A stretch of 64,000 nt of DNA from CALBPI01 sp038529355 (GCA_038529355.1 JBCBDU010000016.1:1-64000); one strand, 5' to 3'. Positions 27,138 to 36,758 are shown, numbered from the stretch's first letter. The notes: generated from the sequence alone by a model not told the origin. Numbers and translations: made by a program.

Positions 27138-29069
27138 TCAGGCGCTTTGTCTCAGAGTGCGCTTTTTCAAATGGATCAGCAACAGTGAGATCGCGGCGGG
27201 CGTAACCCCCGGTACACGCGATGCCTGACCAATCGTGTCCGGACGCGTCTGTGTCAACTTCTGGCGCGCTTCGTTTGACAAGCCGTGCACGTCGGCGTAG
27301 TCCAGGCCTGCAGGCAAACGCAGGTCGGCCTGTTTTTTCGTACGTTCATTTTCGCGCGTCTGTCGTTCAACATAGCCGGCGTACTTAACATCGGTCTCTA
27401 TTTGCAGCGCGACCTGTTCGGCGAACTCGGCACTGCGGCAATAGTCATCGCCTGCATCGCTAGTCACGGCTAATGCAGCCGGACCAACCGCAGGCACTTG
27501 TGTCAACGCGGCATAGCTTATTTCCGGTCGCCGCAACAGATCGAGCGCACGGGTTCCGGGCGCGATACGCTGATCGGCACCAAGCAACTCGCTGCCAGCC
27601 AGCAACGAATCGTTCAGTACCAAATTGGATAGTCGATCTTGTTCGGTACGCGCGCATGCCTGGCGCGCCTCGAAGACGCGCCAGCGTTCGTCGTCAACCA
27701 GACCCAGCTCACGGCCAATCGGTGTCAGTCGACGATCCGCATTGTCTTCACGCAACAACAAACGATGTTCGGCGCGACTGGTGAACATACGGTAAGGCTC
27801 GCTGGCACCTTGCGTAACCAAATCATCAACGAGCACACCGAGATACGCCTCGTCGCGCGCCGGCACCCAGCCTGGCAAGTCCTGCGCACGCCGCGCAGCA
27901 TTCACCCCGGCAAGCAAACCCTGCGCCGCTGCCTCTTCGTACCCCGTCGTGCCATTAATTTGCCCGGCAAAAAACAGGCCTGGCATGGGTTTGGTTTCCA
28001 GCGTGCCATGCAGGTCGCGTGGATCGAAAAAGTCGTATTCAATCGCGTAGCCGGGCCGGGTAATGTGCGCATGCTCAAAACCGCGAATGCTGCGCACAAA
28101 CGCTTGCTGCGCTTCATACGGCAGACTCGTGGAAATGCCGTTGGGGTAAACCTCAACGGTATCGAGCCCTTCGGGTTCGACGAAAATCTGGTGCGACGCC
28201 TTGTCCGCGAAGCGCACAATTTTGTCCTCGACCGACGGACAGTAGCGCGGCCCGACGCCCTCAATATTGCCGGTGAACATCGGCGATTCGTGAATCGCGC
28301 CGCGAATGATGTCGTGCGTGTGTTCGTTCGTGTGCGTGATGTAACACGGCACCTGACGCGGATGGTGCGAGCGCCGTCCCAGCAGCGAGAACACCGGCGC
28401 CGGATCGTCGCCGTGTTGTACAGCCATCGCTTCCAGATCGAGCGTGCGCCGATCCAGTCGCGGCGGTGTGCCGGTTTTCAGGCGCGCAACTCGAAACGGC
28501 AAGGCACGCAGACGTGCTGCCAATCGATTGGAGGGTGCATCACCGGCGCGCCCTCCCTCGGTCTGCTGCAGACCCATGTGGATGCGCCCGCCAAGAAACG
28601 TGCCCACGGTCAACACGACGTTGCGGGCATGGAACGTCTGGCCCATCGCTGTCACAACACCGGCGACTGCATCACCGTCTACGGCAAGATCGACCACACT
28701 GCTCTGGAAGACGCGCAAATTCTGCGCGCCCTCAACGGTGCGGCGGATCGCCTGCCGGTACAAAACGCGATCTGCTTGCGCGCGAGTCGCGCGCACGGCT
28801 GGACCCTTGCTTGCGTTCAAGGTACGAAACTGAATGCCGGCGTGGTCAATCGCGATCGCCATGGCGCCACCCAGCGCATCAATCTCGCGCGTGAGGTGGC
28901 CCTTGCCGATACCACCAATCGCGGGATTGCAGCTCATTTGCCCCAGCGTATCGATCGCATGTGTTACGAGTAGCGTTTGCGCACCGGTGCGCGCTGCAGC
29001 CAGCGCTGCTTCTGTACCGGCGTGGCCGCCGCCGACCACAATCACATCAAATTTCGAATCTGCCGACAT
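27138..29069 (-). CDS. mnmG: tRNA uridine 5-carboxymethylaminomethyl modification enzyme MnmG
   Basis: MnmG, an FAD protein, works with MnmE to modify the wobble uridine of several tRNAs. The 643-residue protein has the FAD-binding VVGGGHAGTEAALAAAR near the start, CNPAIGGIGKGHLTREIDAL, PRYCPSVEDKIVRFADK and the C-terminal GLSNEARQKL domain that contacts MnmE. I use the ATG at 29069; the frame is open upstream but family proteins begin here. It sits away from mnmE (34094), with three genes between. Confidence 0.97.
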   Translation of the reverse strand: MSADSKFDVIVVGGGHAGTEAALAAARTGAQTLLVTHAIDTLGQMSCNPAIGGIGKGHLTREIDALGGAMAIAIDHAGIQFRTLNASKGPAVRATRAQADRVLYRQAIRRTVEGAQNLRVFQSSVVDLAVDGDAVAGVVTAMGQTFHARNVVLTVGTFLGGRIHMGLQQTEGGRAGDAPSNRLAARLRALPFRVARLKTGTPPRLDRRTLDLEAMAVQHGDDPAPVFSLLGRRSHHPRQVPCYITHTNEHTHDIIRGAIHESPMFTGNIEGVGPRYCPSVEDKIVRFADKASHQIFVEPEGLDTVEVYPNGISTSLPYEAQQAFVRSIRGFEHAHITRPGYAIEYDFFDPRDLHGTLETKPMPGLFFAGQINGTTGYEEAAAQGLLAGVNAARRAQDLPGWVPARDEAYLGVLVDDLVTQGASEPYRMFTSRAEHRLLLREDNADRRLTPIGRELGLVDDERWRVFEARQACARTEQDRLSNLVLNDSLLAGSELLGADQRIAPGTRALDLLRRPEISYAALTQVPAVGPAALAVTSDAGDDYCRSAEFAEQVALQIETDVKYAGYVERQTRENERTKKQADLRLPAGLDYADVHGLSNEARQKLTQTRPDTIGQASRVPGVTPAAISLLLIHLKKRTLRQSA

Positions 29070-29421
29070 GAGTGCCTGTATGCATTGCATCGAGTTGGCC
29101 GCGCATTGTAGCCGCGGTGAATAGGCTAAAACAGCGCCTTGTTCACAGCCATCACGCGCAATTGTCACGCAAACGCGGTAGCTAGCGGGCGACGCATGAA
29201 TATTGCGTGTCGCTGCACGATCAACACGCTAAATTCGCATGCCTGCATCTGGGTAATCAGTTTATTCATCAAAAACAGCTACTTAAGCTAAGCCGCAAGG
29301 CCCGCCCAGCACGCGTGAATGCCGCGCGAACAGCCGACGCTTTTACGTTCAATTGCCTGTTTTTAGTCAGTTTTTTTATGCATACTCCTGCGCCAGTCAC
29401 CCGAGCGGAGAAGCACACACG
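29070..29421. other. Divergent intergenic region mnmG / secreted peptidase
   Basis: These 352 bases separate mnmG from the peptidase gene and must hold both promoters. The part near 29340-29395 is T-rich, with runs of five and seven Ts. I found no convincing gene, no palindromic operator and no strong consensus promoter by eye. Confidence 0.4.
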
Positions 29422-30897
29422 ATGCTGAAGTTCACACAGCGCAACCGACAAGTTGCGCAGATGGTCACGCTACTTGCCTTATTTGGCGTTGTTGGCGCTA
29501 CACGCGCACAAGCGCTTGAGCTGACCCCATGCCGCATCGATGGTGGCAGTGCACTGCCAACGGCCGAGGCGCTGTGCGGGCAGATGCGCATTACCGAAGA
29601 TCGCACGGGTGACGATGGCGCCATGATCGAGTTGGAGGTTGCGCTGATACCGGCGCTGAGCGTGCAACCACAACCAGACCCGTTAGTATTTTTTGCAGGC
29701 GGTCCAGGACAGGCAGCGATTGAAACCTATCTGCTGGCGCGCGGCGCCTTCGAGCGCATCAGACAACACCGCGCCATTTTGCTCGTCGACCAGCGCGGCA
29801 CCGGCGGCTCGAACCGGATGAGCTGCCCGATGCCGCCACCGGAGGAGATGGCCGACATTGACCTGGACGATGTTGCACCCATGGTTCGCGAGTGCCTTGA
29901 CCAATTGGCGGGCGACCCGCGCTTTTACACAACGAGCGTCGCTGTACAGGACATCGATGCGATTCGTCAGGCGCTCGGCTACGAGCAGATCAACCTTTGG
30001 GGTGGCTCGTACGGCACCCGCGTCGCGTTGCATTACCTGCGCCAGTACCCGCAACACACGCGCAGCGTCATTATCGATGGTGTCGCACCTGCCGATTTAT
30101 CGCTGGGGCCGGACATTGCGCTGGATGCGCAAGACAGTGCGGATGCGTTGTTCGATCGCTGCACCGAAACGCCCGCCTGCAACGAGACCTTCGGCGATCT
30201 GGCAGCCAAGTTGACAGCCGTCAAGGCGCGCCTGCAAGACGCGCCAGTGACGATCGTAGCTAGCCACCCGCGCACCGGTTTGCCCAACGAGCAGATCGTA
30301 AATGCCGACCTGCTCGCCGGCGTTGTGCGGTTGGCTATTTATTCGCCGGCCACCCGCGCTGTGTTGCCTACCATTATTGATCGCGCTCACGCCGGCGACT
30401 ACACGTTGATCGCCGCCCAGGCAGCGATGCTGGAGGATGGCTTTGTCGACAGTATGGCGATCGGGAAGCACAACGCCGTTGTGTGCACGGAGGATGTGCC
30501 GTTTTTCGACACGCAAACGAACCCTGCGCTGGACGCTACGTTCATGGGGTCACTGCAGGTCGAGGTCATGCGCGAAACCTGCAAGCACTGGCCAGCCGGA
30601 GTCATCGATGGTGGCTTCAAGCAACCGGTGACCAGCGATATTCCAGTGCTCCTGTTATCAGGAGAAGTCGACCCGGTCACGCCGCCGAAGAACGCCGAGC
30701 GCGCGCTGCGCACGCTCAGTCGCGCAAAACACATCGTTGCGCCAGGCCAAGGTCACATCGTCTCCGGCGCCGGTTGCATGCCCAAAATCATGGGCGAGTT
30801 CGTCGCCACACTGGATCTGGATGCCCTGGATGCAAGCTGCATTGAACGCCTGCGTTCGATGCCCATTTTCGTTGGACCCGCAGGGCCCACGCCGTAG
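29422..30897 (+). CDS. Secreted S33-family peptidase (TAP-like alpha/beta hydrolase)
   Basis: The 491-residue protein has a signal peptide (VTLLALFGVVGATRAQA) and an alpha/beta hydrolase domain: VFFAGGPGQAA (oxyanion region), LVDQRGTGGSN, nucleophile elbow WGGSYGTR with Ser196, a likely acid in SGEVDPVTPP and His in GQGHIVSG. The C-terminal part resembles the TAP-like domain of tripeptidyl aminopeptidases. It should trim N-terminal residues from peptides in the periplasm or outside. The ATG at 29422 has GGAGAAG upstream. Its stop is 10 bases before the NatA-like gene, suggesting one operon. Confidence 0.88.
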   Translation: MLKFTQRNRQVAQMVTLLALFGVVGATRAQALELTPCRIDGGSALPTAEALCGQMRITEDRTGDDGAMIELEVALIPALSVQPQPDPLVFFAGGPGQAAIETYLLARGAFERIRQHRAILLVDQRGTGGSNRMSCPMPPPEEMADIDLDDVAPMVRECLDQLAGDPRFYTTSVAVQDIDAIRQALGYEQINLWGGSYGTRVALHYLRQYPQHTRSVIIDGVAPADLSLGPDIALDAQDSADALFDRCTETPACNETFGDLAAKLTAVKARLQDAPVTIVASHPRTGLPNEQIVNADLLAGVVRLAIYSPATRAVLPTIIDRAHAGDYTLIAAQAAMLEDGFVDSMAIGKHNAVVCTEDVPFFDTQTNPALDATFMGSLQVEVMRETCKHWPAGVIDGGFKQPVTSDIPVLLLSGEVDPVTPPKNAERALRTLSRAKHIVAPGQGHIVSGAGCMPKIMGEFVATLDLDALDASCIERLRSMPIFVGPAGPTP

Positions 30898-30907
30898 AAG
30901 TTTCACT

Positions 30908-31639
30908 ATGATTGAAGTCTCCCAAATCGCTAAATCGTTCGGCGCAGTGCAAGCGGTTCGCGACGTCAGCTTCCGCGCCGAGGACGGTCGTATTATCGGC
31001 TTGCTCGGTCCAAACGGCGCCGGCAAGTCAACCACGCTGCGCGTGCTGTACACCGCGATCACGCCGGACTCGGGCAGCGCGCGCATTGACGCTATCGATG
31101 TTCTGGCCGATCCGCTCGCTGCGCGCCGCAACCTCGGTGCGTTGCCGCACGGCGCCGGGCTCTACAACCAGCTGACCGCGCGCGAGAACATTGCCTATTT
31201 CGCGCAGATGCACGGCATCGCGAAACGCGACGTCAACGCACGTGTCGAGAGCATGATCGAGCTGTTGGAGATTGGCGATTTCGCAGACCGCCGCGCGAAA
31301 GGCTTCTCGCAAGGCCAAAAAACCAAAATTGCGCTGGCGCGAGCGCTTGTACATGAGCCGCGCAACGTCATTCTCGATGAGCCCACGAATGGGCTGGATG
31401 TCATGGCGACGCGAAGTTTGCGTCGCATCATTCGGAAGCTGCGTGATCAAGGCAAATGCATTTTGTTCTCATCACACATCATGCAAGAGGTTGCGGCGTT
31501 GTGTGACGAGATTGTGATCATCGCCGACGGCACAGTTGCGATGACCGGTACGACCGAACAAATCCAGCAACAAACCGGCTGCGAAGATCTGGAAGATGCC
31601 TTCGTGTCCGCAATTGGCGCGACGGAGGATATCGCATGA
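30908..31639 (+). CDS. natA: NatA-like ABC transporter ATP-binding protein
   Basis: The 243-residue ATPase has Walker A LLGPNGAGKSTTLRVLY, the signature-like FSQGQKTKIALARAL and Walker B NVILDEPTNGLDVMATRSLR. The SQGQK form in place of LSGGQ is usual in NatA-type ABC-2 exporters. It energises export of an unknown substrate (in Bacillus NatAB exports Na+) through the membrane partner encoded next. The ATG at 30908 matches the domain start. The stop overlaps the next gene's ATG by four bases. Confidence 0.9.
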   Translation: MIEVSQIAKSFGAVQAVRDVSFRAEDGRIIGLLGPNGAGKSTTLRVLYTAITPDSGSARIDAIDVLADPLAARRNLGALPHGAGLYNQLTARENIAYFAQMHGIAKRDVNARVESMIELLEIGDFADRRAKGFSQGQKTKIALARALVHEPRNVILDEPTNGLDVMATRSLRRIIRKLRDQGKCILFSSHIMQEVAALCDEIVIIADGTVAMTGTTEQIQQQTGCEDLEDAFVSAIGATEDIA

Positions 31640-32811
31640 GTATCGCCACTGTGTTCCGCAAGGAGGTCCGCGATAATTTCCGCGATCGCCGCACGATGCT
31701 CTCGGCGCTGGTATTCGGACCGCTGTTCGGTCCGATTATTTTCGCGGTCGCCATCAGCATGACGCTGAAGCAAGCAACCGGTGCCGCAGACAAACCCTTA
31801 CCACTTGCCGTCATCGGTGCCGAGCACGCACCGAATCTTATTGCGCACCTTGAATCTCAGGACGCGAAAGTCGAGCGACTCGACATTGATGCTGACGCCG
31901 CCATTAGCGCCGTGCGCAATGGCGATCAGGAAATGGTGCTGATCATCGCCGACAGTTTCGGCGAAGACTGGAACGCTGTGCGCGCGGCTCGGGTGCAACT
32001 GGTGCTGGACAACGCTGATCGGAGCACAGCACGGCAAGCGGATCGGGCGCGCGCCATGGTCAATGGCTACGGCGCACAAATTGGTGCGATGCGTTTGCTG
32101 ATGCGTGGTATCGATCCGTCCGTCGCACGGCCGATTCTGATCGATGAGATCGACACATCAACACCGAGCGGTCGCGCAGCATTAATCCTCGGCATGCTCA
32201 GCTACTTCCTGTTGTTCGCGATGCTCGCCGGCGGCATGTATCTGGCCATCGACAGCACGGCCGGCGAACGTGAGCGCGGCTCACTCGAGCCGCTGCTGAC
32301 ACTGCCGATCAAACGCTCCTCGCTACTGATTGGCAAGCTTGCAGCGACCTGCTTTTTCATGACGCTGTCGCTTGCGATCGCTCTGACCGCGTTTGCCACG
32401 GTGTTGCGATTTATTCCGCTGCAGCAGTTAGGGATGAGCGTAAACTTCGGGCCGCCACAAGCGCTCGCGGCGTTTGTTGTCACCGTACCGTTTGCGCTGA
32501 TCGGCGCATCGCTGATGACGCTGGTCGCCTCGTTCACGAAAAGCTTCAAGGAAGCGCAGAGTTACACGACGTTTGCGATGCTCGTGCCGACGATTCCGAT
32601 CATGATCGCAGCCATCATGAATCTGCGGCCCAGCCTCGAATGGATGGTTGTGCCCAGCATGTCGCAACACTTACTGATTCTGGATTTGGTCAAAGGTGAA
32701 CCGCTGCAGCCTGTATTCGTTGCTGTGTCAGTCACATCGTCGATCGTCATCGGCTTGTTGCTAACGTATGTCGCTATATGGTTTTACAAGCGCGAAAGCT
32801 TACTGATGTAG
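31636..32811 (+). CDS. natB: NatB-like ABC-2 transporter permease
   Basis: The 391-residue membrane protein starts with a cytoplasmic KEVRDNFRDRRTMLSALVFG stretch and a first membrane helix. A large periplasmic domain of about 150 residues follows, then five or more helices, with AGERERGSLEPLLTLPIKR as the ABC-2 signature. This layout is the NatB family. It forms the channel for the ATPase encoded upstream. The start is an ATG with four-base overlap to natA. Confidence 0.9.
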   Translation: MSIATVFRKEVRDNFRDRRTMLSALVFGPLFGPIIFAVAISMTLKQATGAADKPLPLAVIGAEHAPNLIAHLESQDAKVERLDIDADAAISAVRNGDQEMVLIIADSFGEDWNAVRAARVQLVLDNADRSTARQADRARAMVNGYGAQIGAMRLLMRGIDPSVARPILIDEIDTSTPSGRAALILGMLSYFLLFAMLAGGMYLAIDSTAGERERGSLEPLLTLPIKRSSLLIGKLAATCFFMTLSLAIALTAFATVLRFIPLQQLGMSVNFGPPQALAAFVVTVPFALIGASLMTLVASFTKSFKEAQSYTTFAMLVPTIPIMIAAIMNLRPSLEWMVVPSMSQHLLILDLVKGEPLQPVFVAVSVTSSIVIGLLLTYVAIWFYKRESLLM

Positions 32812-32828
32812 CCAGTTTGGGCAGGCAT

Positions 32829-32848
32829 AGCGTCAAAATTGTGACGCT
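32829..32848. repeat. Perfect 7-bp inverted repeat after natB
   Basis: AGCGTCA (32829-32835) and TGACGCT (32842-32848) flank a six-base spacer. It lies 17 bases after the natB stop codon and just before the GGDEF gene. No T-tract follows, so it could be an operator or a weak Rho-independent terminator. Confidence 0.5.
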
Positions 32849-32890
32849 GTGCACAAAATGCCCCCAGAGCGTCAAGTAAAGTCTGTCAAT

Positions 32891-34069
32891 ATGCGGGACG
32901 CTATAGATCGACAATGCAAGGATCAGCAGTTGCGCCTGCAACGCTTCTACATGTCAGCCGCGTTGTATGGCATGTGGGCAGCCATGACGATCACCGCTTA
33001 TCTGCTCGACATGATCAGCACGACGCCGGCGAACCTGTGGTCGACCGGAATTGGTGTGTTGCTGACCGTGACTGCGCTGTGGGGCGTATTCACCAGCGGA
33101 CTTAACCTGCGTTTCAAAGATCCGTCGCTGACGTTTTTCCAGTGCGCCATTGGTCTCACATGGTTGTTGGTGTTCATGCTTGTTGTGCCCGAGTGGCGAG
33201 ATCTTCTGATCTCGGTATTCCTGATCGGGTTGATGTTTGGCATCTTCCAGCTCTCGGCGCGCCAGTTCCTGATGCTGGCTGCATTTGCATTCACCGGCTT
33301 CGCGTCACTCTCCGCTTACAACGTCGTGGTCGGCAATCCGTACATGGATACAGCAAACCTGTTGTTCCGCGTCGCGGTGGTTGGTTTTCTGTTGGTCTGG
33401 TGTGCCTACTTCGCCAATCATGTCAGCGAACTGCGAACGCGATTGAACAACCGCAACGATAGTCTGCAGGAGCTGTTGAGCGAAGTGACGATGCTAGCCG
33501 AACGCGACCATTTAACGCAGGCCTATAATCGCCGTTCGATCATCGACTCGTTAGGGCGACTGCGTGACACAGCGCTGCGCTATGGCAACGGTTTTTCGAT
33601 CGTCATTCTCGATATCGATTTTTTCAAGCAAGTCAACGACAAGTTCGGTCACCTCACCGGCGACGAAATTCTTGCCGCCGTTGCTGATCGCATGCGCAGT
33701 GAGTTGCGCATGCTCGATGAGCTGACGCCACTTGAACAATCTCGGATCCTTGGCCGCTACGGCGGCGAGGAATTTATCATTATCCTGCCGCACACCGACC
33801 TGGATGGTGCCGAGCAATGTGCCGAAAGGATTCGTCACAGTACGGCATCGCATCGCTTTCACAAAGATATGGCGATCTCGCTATCGGCTGGCGTGGCAAC
33901 CTATGGCGGTCAGGAATCCATCGACAGCCTGCTGCGCCGCGCCGATGAAGCGTTGTACATGGCAAAAGAGAACGGCCGCAACTGTGTGTATGCGATTGAG
34001 ATCGATCGCAGCGAGTTAGCCGGCAGCAGCGAGGTCGTCAACCTCGCTGACTATCAACAGGAACAGTAG
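32891..34069 (+). CDS. Membrane-bound diguanylate cyclase (GGEEF)
   Basis: The 392-residue protein has six predicted membrane segments in residues 20-190 and a C-terminal GGDEF domain. Conserved parts are LAERDHLTQAYNRRS, VILDIDFFKQVNDKFGH and RYGGEEFIIILP near residue 290. The GGEEF form is normally active in making cyclic di-GMP. I see no RxxD inhibition site before the motif (the residues there are LEQSRILGR). The membrane part has no known ligand-binding domain. The ATG at 32891 is my choice; an ATG at 32858 or GTG at 32849 in the same frame are possible. Confidence 0.9.
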   Translation: MRDAIDRQCKDQQLRLQRFYMSAALYGMWAAMTITAYLLDMISTTPANLWSTGIGVLLTVTALWGVFTSGLNLRFKDPSLTFFQCAIGLTWLLVFMLVVPEWRDLLISVFLIGLMFGIFQLSARQFLMLAAFAFTGFASLSAYNVVVGNPYMDTANLLFRVAVVGFLLVWCAYFANHVSELRTRLNNRNDSLQELLSEVTMLAERDHLTQAYNRRSIIDSLGRLRDTALRYGNGFSIVILDIDFFKQVNDKFGHLTGDEILAAVADRMRSELRMLDELTPLEQSRILGRYGGEEFIIILPHTDLDGAEQCAERIRHSTASHRFHKDMAISLSAGVATYGGQESIDSLLRRADEALYMAKENGRNCVYAIEIDRSELAGSSEVVNLADYQQEQ

Positions 34070-34093
34070 CGCAGCATTTGGGTATCGGCGCGA

Positions 34094-35461
34094 TCATTTG
34101 CCAATACAAAACTCACCGAAAATCTTGCCAAGCAGATCATCGCTGGAGAATTGTCCGGTGATCTCACCGAGCAGATTTTGTGCCAGCCGCAACTCCTCTG
34201 CCAGCAATTCGCCAGCGCGTTGTGTGCGCAACTGATCGATCCCGGTATCAACATGCGCTCTGGCGTCGGCGAGTAATTCGACGTGGCGCCGGCGCGCACT
34301 GAAACTGCCGGTCTGTTGCGCATGATCAACGCCGGCGATGCGCAACAACTGATCGCGCAATGCGTCTATGCCCGACTCTGTGGTTGCCGAAATCGCGATC
34401 ACCGCACTGGACGGTGCGATCGCGCTGCTGAGGCGCGACACATCTGACGGCGTCACCAGATCAATTTTGTTGATCACAACGGTACGACTGACAGATTCGG
34501 GCAAACCGCCCAACAACGTATTTGCGTGCTCAACGGCTGCCGGATCGTTGGCGGCAATCATCACCAGTGCGTGATCGGCTTCGCCTAATGCCGCTCGCGA
34601 GCGGCGAATACCCTCCTGCTCGATGACATCGCTCGCCTCGCGCAACCCGGCGGTATCGGTCAGCAACAGGGGTACGCCTTGCATGTCGATTGCTTCGCGA
34701 ATCAAGTCGCGCGTCGTACCCGGAATGTCGGTGACGATTGCAGTCGCAGCACCGGTCAACGTATTCATCAAGCTTGACTTGCCAACGTTCGGCGCACCCA
34801 ACAGCACCACATTCAACCCATCCGCCAATACGCGACCGGCCTGTACCTTGCGCTGCAATTGCTCGAACGCCGTGATAACCGCGTCAATCTCGCGAGCCAG
34901 CCCGACATCGTCCAGAGAGTCGATCTCCTCTTCCGGGAAGTCGATCGCCGCCTCAACATACATGCGCAACCGGGTCACTTGCTCGACGAGCGCCATGACC
35001 GCTGCCGAAAAGTCACCGCTCATTGAGCGCACTGCAGCACGCGCTGCCGCATGCGTCTGACTGTTAATCAAATCCGCGATCGCTTCCGCCTGCGCCAAAT
35101 CGATCTTGTCGTTGAAAAACGCCCGCTCGGTAAATTCGCCAGGCTTGGCGCGGCGTGCACCGGCGGCAACCGCAGCCGCCAGGATTGCTTCCAAAATCAA
35201 CGGACCGCCATGACCCTGAAACTCAACCACATCCTCGCCGGTGAACGAGTCCGGCCCGGGAAATCGCACAATCAACGCGCGATCGAGTCGATCACCGTAC
35301 GCGTCCCGCAACCAGCGCAAACGCGCCTCGCGCGGCGGCGGCAACCGATCAACGAGTGCCGATGCAATCTGGTCAGCCGCCGGACCAGACACGCGCACGA
35401 TACCGATGCCGGCTTTCCCGGCGCCGGTAGCGATAGCAGCGATGGTATCGTCGGTTTGCAT
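34094..35461 (-). CDS. mnmE: tRNA modification GTPase MnmE
   Basis: MnmE is the GTPase partner of MnmG in wobble-uridine modification. The 455-residue protein starts with the formyl-THF-binding domain (DTIAAIATGAGKAGIGIVRV). An inserted G domain has GAPNVGKSSLMNTL, DIPGTTRD and INKID. It ends with the conserved C-terminal CIGK, the Cys being needed for function. I use the ATG at 35461, as an upstream GTG would add eight residues. It converges with the GGDEF gene, 24 bases apart. Confidence 0.97.
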   Translation of the reverse strand: MQTDDTIAAIATGAGKAGIGIVRVSGPAADQIASALVDRLPPPREARLRWLRDAYGDRLDRALIVRFPGPDSFTGEDVVEFQGHGGPLILEAILAAAVAAGARRAKPGEFTERAFFNDKIDLAQAEAIADLINSQTHAAARAAVRSMSGDFSAAVMALVEQVTRLRMYVEAAIDFPEEEIDSLDDVGLAREIDAVITAFEQLQRKVQAGRVLADGLNVVLLGAPNVGKSSLMNTLTGAATAIVTDIPGTTRDLIREAIDMQGVPLLLTDTAGLREASDVIEQEGIRRSRAALGEADHALVMIAANDPAAVEHANTLLGGLPESVSRTVVINKIDLVTPSDVSRLSSAIAPSSAVIAISATTESGIDALRDQLLRIAGVDHAQQTGSFSARRRHVELLADARAHVDTGIDQLRTQRAGELLAEELRLAQNLLGEITGQFSSDDLLGKIFGEFCIGK

Positions 35462-35553
35462 GGCAGCAATCTGCGGCAAATGCACGCGCGTTGCAATATT
35501 CAGTGCCGTCAGCGGGTATATAGACTAACGCGGACATATCTTGGGAGATTCAA

Positions 35554-36747
35554 ATGCAGCAGCAAAAGGTGACGTTTCACAATCGCGACGGCGCGCAACT
35601 GGCTGGCCAAATAGACTGGCCTGCTGACGCGACGGGTGGCTATCGCGCCATTGCCTTGTTCGCGCACTGCTTCACGTGTACCAAGAACATCAAGGCAGCG
35701 GGCAATATCAGCCGTGCGCTGACACGACACGGCATTGCCGTGATGCGCTTCGATTTCACCGGCCTCGGCGACAGCGACGGTGAGTTCTCCGACACAACAT
35801 TCTCCAGCAATGTCACCGATATTGTTGATGCGGCGCGTTGGCTCGCTGACGAATATCAGGCACCTTCATTGCTGATCGGCCATTCACTAGGTGGTACTGC
35901 GATTTTGCAGGCTGCCCCGCACATTGACAGCGCTGTTGCGGTCGCAACACTGGGCTCGCCATCAACACCGGCACATGTCACCCACTTGTTCAAAGACAAG
36001 TCTGCCGATATCCAGCGCGACGGGTCCGCCGAGGTACTGCTCGCTGGCCGACCGTTCACGATCCGCCAGCAATTCATCGACGACCTGAACCTCCACCCGT
36101 TGGCAGACACGGTCGCCAATTTACGCAAAGCGCTGCTGATCCTGCACTCACCGATCGACACCACCGTAGACGTCAACAATGCGGCTGAGCTGTTCATGCA
36201 AGCGAAGCATCCAAAGAGCTTTGTGAGCCTCGACAACGCAGATCATCTGCTCAGTCGCAACGAAGATTCGCGCTACGCCGGCGACGTCCTGGCCGGCTGG
36301 GCGGATCGCTACCTACCGGCGGCGCCAGCCGGGCCCGTCGCTGCGGCTGGGCACGCGGCGGCGCGCACCGTGACCGGCAGCTTTCGTACTGAGATTCATG
36401 TTGGCGGACACGAGCTTGTAGCCGACGAACCGCCGTCGATAGGCGGCAGCAACAGCGGGCCCGCACCGACGGCGTTGCTCGACGCAGCGCTGGCAAGCTG
36501 CACCAGCATGACCGTGCAGATGTACGCCAAACACAAAAAGCTACCGCTCGAGCGCGTGACCGTTGATGTCACGCACGGCAGCGAAACTGTCGACGGCGAA
36601 AAGACCACGGTGTTCAAGCGTCAGGTGGTGCTCGAAGGTCAACTCACCGACGAACAGCGCACGCGCATCATGGAAATTGCAGACAAGTGCCCGGTGCACA
36701 AGATTCTGCACGGTGCAGTGCGTGTCGACAACATCGCGTCGTCTTGA
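35554..36747 (+). CDS. Alpha/beta hydrolase fused to OsmC-like domain
   Basis: The 397-residue protein joins two domains. Residues 1-255 are an alpha/beta hydrolase with GHSLGG (Ser111), a likely acid Asp202 and His231. Residues 275-395 are an OsmC/Ohr-type domain with the two redox Cys, Cys316 in ASCTSMT and Cys379 in DKCPVHK. OsmC-type proteins reduce organic hydroperoxides, so the pair may clear oxidised lipids or esters by hydrolysis and reduction; this is inference. Such fusions are known in Proteobacteria. The ATG has GGGAG upstream. It is divergent from mnmE and convergent with yidC. Confidence 0.92.
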   Translation: MQQQKVTFHNRDGAQLAGQIDWPADATGGYRAIALFAHCFTCTKNIKAAGNISRALTRHGIAVMRFDFTGLGDSDGEFSDTTFSSNVTDIVDAARWLADEYQAPSLLIGHSLGGTAILQAAPHIDSAVAVATLGSPSTPAHVTHLFKDKSADIQRDGSAEVLLAGRPFTIRQQFIDDLNLHPLADTVANLRKALLILHSPIDTTVDVNNAAELFMQAKHPKSFVSLDNADHLLSRNEDSRYAGDVLAGWADRYLPAAPAGPVAAAGHAAARTVTGSFRTEIHVGGHELVADEPPSIGGSNSGPAPTALLDAALASCTSMTVQMYAKHKKLPLERVTVDVTHGSETVDGEKTTVFKRQVVLEGQLTDEQRTRIMEIADKCPVHKILHGAVRVDNIASS

Positions 36748-36758
36748 GTCGAGCGGCG

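Noticed and set aside
27639..28973. 444-residue open frame on the plus strand opposite mnmG
   Set aside because: It is fully antisense to a well-conserved gene, has no recognisable domain or ribosome-binding site, and long antisense frames are expected in GC-rich genes.
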